A stretch of DNA of 13,164 bases from Sphingomonas sp. CCH9-E2 (GTDB taxonomy: Bacteria > Pseudomonadota > Alphaproteobacteria > Sphingomonadales > Sphingomonadaceae): assembly GCF_001557215.1 (NCBI RefSeq), contig NZ_LSJM01000166.1, positions 1 to 13,164 on the forward strand. The letters are read 5' to 3'. Positions 8,174 through 13,164 of the stretch are shown here, piece after piece. Position numbers and translations under genes: made by a program. Positions within the stretch are counted from its first letter, which is position 1; every line of letters starts with the position of its first letter. The notes below the pieces were generated by a model, which saw only the letters and a program-made list of their open reading frames with translations, had not been told where the DNA came from and searched no databases.

Positions 8174-9097
8174 TCACTCCTCGAACGGCTCGACCACGCA
8201 GTGCCTCCCGCGCAGAAATGCGTCGGCCACAAGGCGGAACGGCGCGGTATCGAGGTCGCTTGCACCTGCGGCGATCAGCCGGGCGAACTGCGCGTAGAGC
8301 GCGGGATATTCGCGATCCTCGCCGCTGCGCGTGCCGTCGGGCAGGGTGAGTTCGGCGCCGCCGCGCGCTAGCTGCAGCGTGCCGGCGTCGGTCTCGATCT
8401 CAATGTCCCAGCTTTGCGGACCGGTCTGGCGAAAGTCGAAATCCGCCGCGATCGGCGCACCGCAGCCGGTTTCCAGCGTCAGTCGCGCGGCGATGGGGGC
8501 GTGGCGGGTGCTCGGCACCTCCAGCTCGGCGTCGCGCAGCAGCAGCGTGCCGGGCAGGATCTCGGTCACGATCGACAGCGCGTTGATCCCCGGATCGAAC
8601 ACGCCGAGCCCACCCGGCTGCCAGATCCACAGCTGGCCGGGGTGCCACACGCGCACATCTTCACGCCAGGTGATCGTGCCGCGCGTGATGTTGCGCTCCG
8701 CCAGCCATGCGCGCGCCTCCGCCACCCCGGCGGCACAGCGCGAATGCCAGGCGGCGAACACCGTGACCTTGGCCTCATCCGCCAGAGCCGCGAGCGCTGC
8801 CGCCTCGGTCAGGCTGGCGGCGGGCGGCTTTTCGAGCAGGACGTGCAGGCCGTGGCGCAGTGCCGTGGCGGCGACGCGGTGGCGCACCTGTGGCGGGGTG
8901 CACACCGCGACCGCATCGACCGCGATACCGCTCGCCAGCAGTTCATCGATGCTGTCGAAGCCCGGCACGCCGTCCAGCGTCGCCCCGTCCGCGCTTGCCG
9001 TCGCGACCAGCTCAAAGCCCGGGTCGGCGGCGATTGCGGGCAGGTGCTGGTCATGGGCGATCTTGCCCAGGCCAATCAGCGCAATGCGGATCGTCAC
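8174..9097 (-). CDS. L-arabinose / D-galactose 1-dehydrogenase (Gfo/Idh/MocA family)
   Basis: A 307-residue NAD(P)-dependent oxidoreductase predicted to oxidise L-arabinopyranose at C1 to L-arabinono-1,4-lactone in the cytoplasm, the first step of the non-phosphorylating pathway (AraA in Azospirillum). The Rossmann domain opens with IALIGLGKIAHDQHLPAI. The EKPPAAS motif carries Lys90. FDPGINALSI places Asp168 and Asn172 where this family has its catalytic or substrate-binding residues, in close register with the Azospirillum enzyme. The sequence also resembles Pseudomonas D-galactose 1-dehydrogenase; L-arabinose and D-galactose share stereochemistry at C2-C4 of the pyranose, so both may be used. 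The start is GTG in a GTGA overlap with the araD1 stop, so the two are translationally coupled. Pathway assignment rests on family resemblance plus the neighbouring dehydratases. Confidence 0.88.
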   Translation of the reverse strand: MTIRIALIGLGKIAHDQHLPAIAADPGFELVATASADGATLDGVPGFDSIDELLASGIAVDAVAVCTPPQVRHRVAATALRHGLHVLLEKPPAASLTEAAALAALADEAKVTVFAAWHSRCAAGVAEARAWLAERNITRGTITWREDVRVWHPGQLWIWQPGGLGVFDPGINALSIVTEILPGTLLLRDAELEVPSTRHAPIAARLTLETGCGAPIAADFDFRQTGPQSWDIEIETDAGTLQLARGGAELTLPDGTRSGEDREYPALYAQFARLIAAGASDLDTAPFRLVADAFLRGRHCVVEPFEE

Positions 9098-10083
9098 AGC
9101 GCGCGCACCGTCACCGCCTCAGCCTCCGCGCGCGCCAGCGGGTTGCGCAGCGGGAGGGTGAACGGCGCGGCCTCGATCTCGAATACATCGCCGGGCTGGG
9201 TCGCGATCCCGTCGCTGAACGACAAGGTCGCGGTGCCGAAAAAGTGGACATGCACATCGCCCGGGCGCCGGAAGCCGGCATATTTGAAGTGGTGATGCTC
9301 CAGATTGGCGATGCTGTGCGACATATTGGCCTCGCCAGTCAGGAACGGCTTTTCCCACAGCACCGCGCCGTCGCGCACGATGCGGCTGGACCCGCGAACG
9401 TCCTGCGGCAAGTCGCCGACGAGCAGCTCGGGACCGAGCGCTGCGGGGCGCAGCTTCGAATGGGCGAGCCACAGATAATTGTGCCGCTCGGTCACATGGT
9501 CGCTGAACTCATTGGCGAGGCAGAAGCCGATGCGGTGCGGCGTCCCGTCGGGGCCGATCAGATAGATGCCGGCCAGTTCCGGTTCCTCGCCGCCATCCTG
9601 TGCAAAGGCGGGCATCGTCAGCGGCACCCCGGTGCCGACCAGATGCGCGCCATCGCCCTTGTAGAACCATTCCGGCTGTTGCCCGACCGCGCAGGGGGCA
9701 GGCTTGCCGCCCTCCAGCCCCTCAAGGAACATGCGCATCGAATCGGTCAGCTTCTCGCCCGAAGCGGCGGCGCGGTGCATCTTGTCGCGCCCCTCGGCCG
9801 ATCCAAGATGGGTAAGGCCGGTGCCGGTCACCACGACATGCGCCGGGTCGAGATGGTCGATCGGTGCGAGCAATTCTCCCGCCGCCGCAGCAGCAGCCAG
9901 ATCGACGGCTTCGTCATTGCCCGCATCTTCGGCCAGTGCGGCAAGGCCGATCCCGCGCTCGATCGCCGCAGCAGCCATCGTGCGGACGTCGCTGAACCCC
10001 CGGACGAACCACGCTCCGCCATCGGTCGCGACGATCACCCGGCGCGCGCCATGGGGCGCACGGTGTTGAAGCAGACGAACCAT
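9094..10083 (-). CDS. araD1: AraD1/GguC-type FAH-fold enzyme, probable 2-keto-3-deoxy-L-arabinonate dehydratase
   Basis: A 329-residue member of the AraD1/GguC branch of the fumarylacetoacetate hydrolase fold. In proteobacterial arabinose loci this branch is thought to replace the DHDPS-type AraD, dehydrating L-2-keto-3-deoxyarabinonate to 2-ketoglutarate semialdehyde. The N-terminus MVRLLQHRAPHGARRVIVATDGG is characteristic. Likely metal ligands of the fold are in GGEEPELAGIYLI (Glu167, Glu169) and CLANEFSDH (Asp195), with Lys210 in HSKLRPAALGPELL. The C-terminal half contains HVHFFGTATLSFSDGIATQPGDVFEIEA, the usual FAH-fold ending. ATG at 10083 follows AGGGAGAGG. It is the first gene of a two-gene operon with the 1-dehydrogenase, facing away from the GntR gene. 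Family membership is firm; the exact reaction rests on context and prior comparative genomics of the family. Confidence 0.85.
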   Translation of the reverse strand: MVRLLQHRAPHGARRVIVATDGGAWFVRGFSDVRTMAAAAIERGIGLAALAEDAGNDEAVDLAAAAAAGELLAPIDHLDPAHVVVTGTGLTHLGSAEGRDKMHRAAASGEKLTDSMRMFLEGLEGGKPAPCAVGQQPEWFYKGDGAHLVGTGVPLTMPAFAQDGGEEPELAGIYLIGPDGTPHRIGFCLANEFSDHVTERHNYLWLAHSKLRPAALGPELLVGDLPQDVRGSSRIVRDGAVLWEKPFLTGEANMSHSIANLEHHHFKYAGFRRPGDVHVHFFGTATLSFSDGIATQPGDVFEIEAAPFTLPLRNPLARAEAEAVTVRAL

Positions 10084-10100
10084 CGAACCTCTCCCTTTCG

Positions 10101-10127
10101 GTCCGAATTAGTCCGACATAAAATAAA
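10101..10127 (-). promoter_or_regulatory. Candidate GntR operator upstream of araD1 (tandem sites)
   Basis: On the minus strand the region reads TTATTTTATGTCGGACTAA then TTCGGAC. The core GTCCGAC (10111-10117) is a perfect odd palindrome, and a second GTCCGA sits exactly ten bases away. TTATTTT plus GTCGGA is shared with 2783-2799 in the other divergent promoter, in the same orientation relative to the catabolic genes. The adjacent FadR-type regulator is the obvious candidate binder, with autoregulation expected. Confidence 0.5.
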
Positions 10128-10142
10128 ATGGAAGTTCGCATG

Positions 10143-10164
10143 TCGCATTGCGGGTGCGATTTTT
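10143..10164 (+). terminator. Small hairpin with T-run in the regulator leader
   Basis: TCGCA (10143-10147), a seven-base loop, TGCGA (10155-10159) and TTTTT (10160-10164) form a minimal terminator-like structure about 38 bases before the GTG of the GntR gene. If transcribed from the AT-rich promoter zone it would sit in the leader of the regulator mRNA and could limit its expression. The stem has only five pairs, so this may be chance. Confidence 0.25.
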
Positions 10165-10202
10165 GGCGCGTAGGCAAGCGGGCCGTGACGAGAGGCTAGA
10201 GG

Positions 10203-10949
10203 GTGACACTGGAAGAGCCGTCTGAACCCGGCGAACAGAAGCGCGAACGCAGCACCGGCCGCCGTCTGCGCGGTGCGGTCGCGCATTATCTTGGCCGCGC
10301 GATTGTCAGCGGTGAGATCGCGCCGGGCGAGCGGCTGACCGGCGAGGTCGCCAATGCCGAGGCGCTCGACGTCTCGCGCAGCGCCTATCGCGAGGCGATT
10401 CAGGTGCTCGCCGCCAAGGGACTGGTCGAGAGCCGGACCAAGGCGGGGACGCGGGTGCAGCCGCGCAGCCGGTGGAATCTGCTCGATCCCGATATCGTCG
10501 CCTGGGCGTTCTCGGGCGAGCCCGATCCCGCCTTCGTCCGCGACCTGTTCGAACTGCGCGCGATTGTCGAACCGGCGGCGGCGCGGCTCGCGGCACAGCG
10601 TCGCGACAAGGATGACATCGCCGCGCTCAAGGCCGGACTGGTCGGCATGCGGCGACACACGCTCGAGACCGAAGCGGGGCGCGATGCCGACCGTGCGTTT
10701 CACGACGCGCTGCTGCAGGCGACGCACAACGATGCGCTGATCACGCTGAGCGCCAGCATCGGCGCGGCGGTCAACTGGACCACGCGCTTCAAGCAGCGGA
10801 CCAAGGCGCTGCCGCGCGACCCCGTGCCCGATCACGCACGGGTGAGCGACGCGATCATCGCCGGCGATGCCGACGCGGCGGAGGCGGCGATGCGCGCACT
10901 GGTCGATCTGGCGTTCCAGGATACGCAGGCGGCAATCGCGAAACCTTAG
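10203..10949 (+). CDS. FadR/FCD-type GntR transcriptional regulator
   Basis: A 248-residue regulator with an N-terminal GntR winged helix (about residues 19-87: AIVSGEIAPGERLTGEVANAEALDVSRSAYREAIQVLAAKGLVESRTKAGTRV) and a C-terminal FCD ligand-binding domain (about 110-240). FCD metal-site residues are probably the Asp/His pair in DADRAFHDALLQATHN (Asp163, His167) and His211 in PDHARVSDAI; the middle position, often His, appears as Asn/Trp in AAVNWTTRF, so metal binding may be altered. The start is GTG at 10203 with GAGAGG about seven bases upstream. Relatives bind sugar acids or keto acids, so the inducer may be arabinonate or 2-keto-3-deoxyarabinonate (inferred). It is divergent from araD1, and its stop overlaps the stop of the convergent aldo/keto reductase (TTAG, 10946-10949). 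Likely local repressor of both arabinose operon pairs. Confidence 0.9.
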   Translation: MTLEEPSEPGEQKRERSTGRRLRGAVAHYLGRAIVSGEIAPGERLTGEVANAEALDVSRSAYREAIQVLAAKGLVESRTKAGTRVQPRSRWNLLDPDIVAWAFSGEPDPAFVRDLFELRAIVEPAAARLAAQRRDKDDIAALKAGLVGMRRHTLETEAGRDADRAFHDALLQATHNDALITLSASIGAAVNWTTRFKQRTKALPRDPVPDHARVSDAIIAGDADAAEAAMRALVDLAFQDTQAAIAKP

Positions 10950-11929
10950 AACTCCTCGGTATCGATCTCCGCCTGCGTTGCCGCCGGATAGCGCGGTCCG
11001 GCAATCGCATCGGGCGCGAAGATGCGGTCGAGTTCGGTGAGCACGTCCTCGGGCAGCGGCCCGACCGGCGTCGCCAAATTCTCGGCCAGATGCGCGGGCG
11101 ACGTCGTTCCGGGGATGGCGACGATATGCTCGCCCTGCGCGAACACCCATTGCAGGCAGAGCTGCGCCGGGCTGACGCCGCGATTCGACGCGATGCGCTG
11201 CAGTTGCGCGAGCAGGTCGAGATTGCGTGCGAAATTCTCCGGGGCGAAGCGCGGCATCATGCGCCGGATATCGCGCTCCTCCAGCACCTCGGGCGACGCT
11301 AGTGCACCGGCGAGGAACCCGCGTGCAACGGGAGAAAAGGCGACCAGCGTCGTCCCCAGCTCCGCACAGGCCGCGAGCACGCCGAGTTCAACGTTGCGCG
11401 ACCACAGCGAATATTCATTCTGTACCGCCGCGATCGGGTGCACCGCATGCGCGCGACGCAGCGTCGCAGCGGACACTTCGCTGAGGCCAATCGCGCCGAC
11501 CTTGCCCGCTTCGACCAGCCGCGCGAGTTCGCCGACCGACTCCTCGATCGGCACCGATTTGTCCCAGCGGTCGAGATAATAGAGGTCGACGCGATCGGTG
11601 CGCAGCCGGGTCAGCGACTGATCGATCGTCGCGCGCAGCGTCTCGGGCCGCCCGTCGATCACGCGCTTCCCGTCCACGCCGGTCATCCCGCATTTCGACG
11701 CAAGGAAATACTCCTGCCGCCGATGGCCGATAGCCTCCCCGATCAGCGTCTCGTTCGCGCCGAACCCGTAGAGCGCCGCGGTGTCGAGATGGTCGTAACC
11801 GAGGTCGAGCGCCTGATTGAGCAACCGGATCGCATCCTCCCGCGCGGGCGGGGTGCCATAGGCATGGCTCAGCGACATGCAGCCGAGGCCGACCGGGTTG
11901 ACGGTTGAGGACGCAAGACGGCGCTTCAT
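10946..11929 (-). CDS. Aldo/keto reductase with catalytic His replaced by Asp
   Basis: A 327-residue NADPH-type aldo/keto reductase with a (beta/alpha)8 barrel. The start at 11929 is supported by GGAG six bases upstream; an in-frame ATG at 11986 almost abuts the upstream gene's stop and lacks support. Motifs in order: GLGCMSLSHAYG, DLGYDHLDTAALYG (catalytic Asp49 and Tyr54), LASKCGM (Lys79), GRPETLRATIDQSLTRLRTDRVDLYYLDRWDKSVPIEES, AVQNEYSLWSR, AFSPVARGFLAG, and a C-terminal cofactor-binding IPGTTSPAHLAENL. In relatives the barrel motif reads LYYLHR, with the His completing the Asp-Tyr-Lys-His tetrad; here it is Asp120 (GAC rather than CAC). It lies 60 bases downstream of an HgdB-like gene on the same strand, so the two are probably co-transcribed. 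Substrate unknown; a role in the arabinose pathway is not shown. Confidence 0.88.
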   Translation of the reverse strand: MKRRLASSTVNPVGLGCMSLSHAYGTPPAREDAIRLLNQALDLGYDHLDTAALYGFGANETLIGEAIGHRRQEYFLASKCGMTGVDGKRVIDGRPETLRATIDQSLTRLRTDRVDLYYLDRWDKSVPIEESVGELARLVEAGKVGAIGLSEVSAATLRRAHAVHPIAAVQNEYSLWSRNVELGVLAACAELGTTLVAFSPVARGFLAGALASPEVLEERDIRRMMPRFAPENFARNLDLLAQLQRIASNRGVSPAQLCLQWVFAQGEHIVAIPGTTSPAHLAENLATPVGPLPEDVLTELDRIFAPDAIAGPRYPAATQAEIDTEEF

Positions 11930-11989
11930 GGGACACTCCGATACTGATTGCCGCCGTTCCCTGACCCGGCCGATGCCCGCTGGCAAGCC

Positions 11990-13164
11990 TCAGCCGCGCC
12001 GCGCGGCATAGTCGCTGACCGGCCCTTCAAGGAACGCTACTATCTGGCGGTCAACCACGTCGCCGTCGCTCGCCTCGCGGTTGTAGTTGTCGAGGTCCAA
12101 GCTGAGCACTGGCACGCCCGCGCGGCGCAGCGCGCGCAGCACGAAGGGGTCGGCATCGCTCAGCGCCACCGCGCCGTCGACCGCATGGCTCTGTGCTTCG
12201 CGGACATGCCACGCCCCGGCCCAGGTCGGCATGCGCAGTTCGTCGCCCATCGTCACGAAGCGGGCGGCGAGTGCGCGTAGCGGGTCCTGTCCCGGTGCGG
12301 TGCGGCGGATATAGCCGTCGGCGGCAAGCGCGAGATACATCGACCAGACGAATACCGCGCCATGGCTTTCCTCCCAGCGCTGGGTGAAGCCCATGTCGCT
12401 CCACATGCCGCGCCCGACCCACATCAGGCGCAATTTCTCGTTCGCGCAGGCAGCTTCGCCCGCTTCATGCCGCGCCTTGACCTCGTGGTAGAAATCCCGT
12501 GCCGCGTCGCGCGCCCATTCGGTGCCGCGATGCCATTGCGGCACCATCGTCGCGGGCATCGTGTCGCTGATCGACACCGGGGCGGGGTGGGCGCCGGCGA
12601 TCAGGTCGCGGGTGCGGCGGTAATAATCCTCCTGCTCGTTCACCAGGTCCATGATGTGGGCGAAGCGGTCGGGGTCGAAGCGGCGGTCGGTAGTTGCCTC
12701 GATCCGCGCGATCACTTCTCGCAGCTCGGCCGTCATCAGGTCGAGCCGTTCGGGCTCGATCGCGCTGTCCCAATCGTCGTGCAGCCGGTCCCACCAGTCC
12801 ACCGGGAAGTCGATGCGGCTTTCGATGCTGCGCTCGAAAAGGAACGGCTTCGCGCCGGTCTCGCGCGCCCAATGATCGAAGATGCGCGGCGTCGCGTCGG
12901 TGCCGATCGGCGCCTGTACGAAGGACGGGCGGGGCAGGCCGCCCCACGGCGCTTGTTCGGCGTCCGCGTCGAACATCGCGGCGATGCCCTGCGCGCTATA
13001 CGCCTCGGCATCGCTGGGATAGCCATGGTCGCGCAGAAGCTGGAAGTAGCGCGGCGATTGCTGTTTCGCCGCGACGATCGACGCCCACCATTGGTTGACG
13101 ACGAACGGCACGTCCATCGCGCGCAGGATTTCCTGAGGCGAATTGGCGTTGACGACGGCGGGCG
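11990..13164 (-). CDS. 2-hydroxyacyl-CoA dehydratase D-component (HgdB/BcrC-fold) family protein, 5' end cut by window edge
   Basis: The frame is open from the right edge to TGA at 11990, giving 390 residues. Met at 13117 (MDVPFVVNQWW) is probably not the start: upstream residues PAVVNANSPQEILRA are in frame and match the family's usual lead-in to this motif. Family features: PQEILRAMDVPFVVNQWWASIVAAKQ, the KPFLFER segment after a second Rossmann-like block, KLRLMWVGRGMW, and the C-terminal GVPVLSLDLDNYNREASDGDVVDRQIVAFLEG. HgdB/BcrC proteins normally hold a [4Fe-4S] cluster and dehydrate 2-hydroxyacyl-CoA (or reduce benzoyl-CoA) with an ATP-driven activator. Here the only Cys is in AACANEK, and the usual ligand positions read EAYSAQG and PIGTDAT, so the cluster is probably absent. 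Followed by the aldo/keto reductase; a partner subunit may lie to the right. Reaction unknown. Confidence 0.8.
   Translation of the reverse strand, partial: PAVVNANSPQEILRAMDVPFVVNQWWASIVAAKQQSPRYFQLLRDHGYPSDAEAYSAQGIAAMFDADAEQAPWGGLPRPSFVQAPIGTDATPRIFDHWARETGAKPFLFERSIESRIDFPVDWWDRLHDDWDSAIEPERLDLMTAELREVIARIEATTDRRFDPDRFAHIMDLVNEQEDYYRRTRDLIAGAHPAPVSISDTMPATMVPQWHRGTEWARDAARDFYHEVKARHEAGEAACANEKLRLMWVGRGMWSDMGFTQRWEESHGAVFVWSMYLALAADGYIRRTAPGQDPLRALAARFVTMGDELRMPTWAGAWHVREAQSHAVDGAVALSDADPFVLRALRRAGVPVLSLDLDNYNREASDGDVVDRQIVAFLEGPVSDYAARRG

Larger units (their letters stand above)
10084..10202. promoter_or_regulatory. Divergent promoter region between araD1 and the GntR regulator
   Basis: 119 bases, AT-rich around 10108-10130. 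It holds two tandem GTCCGA copies (10101-10106 and 10111-10116, period 10 bases, one helical turn), the second within TAGTCCGACAT (10109-10119). A TAAAAT (10124-10129) could serve as a -10 for the regulator, but no good -35 is paired with it. Further downstream is a short hairpin followed by five Ts (10143-10164). Exact promoters cannot be fixed by eye. Confidence 0.5.

Noticed and set aside
8860..10173. Long plus-strand frame opposite araD1 and the dehydrogenase
   Set aside because: Shadow of two recognisable minus-strand genes; it also runs through their divergent promoter.
10035..11150. Minus-strand frame opposite the GntR gene
   Set aside because: Antisense of a clear GntR/FCD protein; it spans the stop-codon junction and the promoter region.
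13115..13117. ATG at 13117 as the start of the HgdB-like gene
   Set aside because: The frame is open to the window edge and the upstream residues (NSPQEILRA) match the family, so the real start is outside the window.

Overview
The window looks like a chromosomal segment of a high-GC alphaproteobacterium, most likely a sphingomonad. The clues are the GC-rich codon use, the family resemblance of the proteins, and the mix of a FucP-type transporter, secreted glycosidases and a non-phosphorylating sugar-acid pathway. No rRNA, tRNA, CRISPR array or insertion sequence was seen. The species call is inference.

Most of the window is an L-arabinose (arabinan/arabinoxylan side-chain) utilisation locus built from two divergent promoters. 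From the first (2749-2847), the leftward operon encodes a FucP-family sugar transporter, a secreted GH43 glycosidase and an alpha/beta-hydrolase that runs off the left edge. The rightward operon encodes a secreted aldose 1-epimerase, an IlvD/Edd dehydratase very like L-arabinonate dehydratase, and a secreted GH51 alpha-L-arabinofuranosidase. From the second (10084-10202), the leftward operon encodes an AraD1/GguC-type FAH-fold enzyme and a Gfo/Idh/MocA L-arabinose/D-galactose 1-dehydrogenase. The rightward gene is a FadR/FCD GntR repressor. Both promoter regions carry a similar TTATTTT-GTCGGA element pointing toward the catabolic genes, so the repressor probably controls both. The inferred flow is: periplasmic release of arabinose (GH43, GH51, esterase), mutarotation, import, oxidation to arabinonolactone/arabinonate, dehydration to 2-keto-3-deoxyarabinonate, then a second dehydration by AraD1 toward 2-ketoglutarate semialdehyde. 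The lactonase and the semialdehyde dehydrogenase are not in the window.

Between the GH51 gene and the dehydrogenase lies a lower-GC patch with a small unrecognised four-helix membrane protein on the minus strand. A 10-bp perfect hairpin straddles its stop codon.

The right end (10946-13164) holds a separate minus-strand pair: an HgdB/BcrC-fold 2-hydroxyacyl-CoA dehydratase-like protein, cut by the right edge, followed by an aldo/keto reductase. Both have lost residues considered central to their families: the cluster-binding cysteines in the first and the catalytic histidine in the second. This pair is the least explained part of the window.
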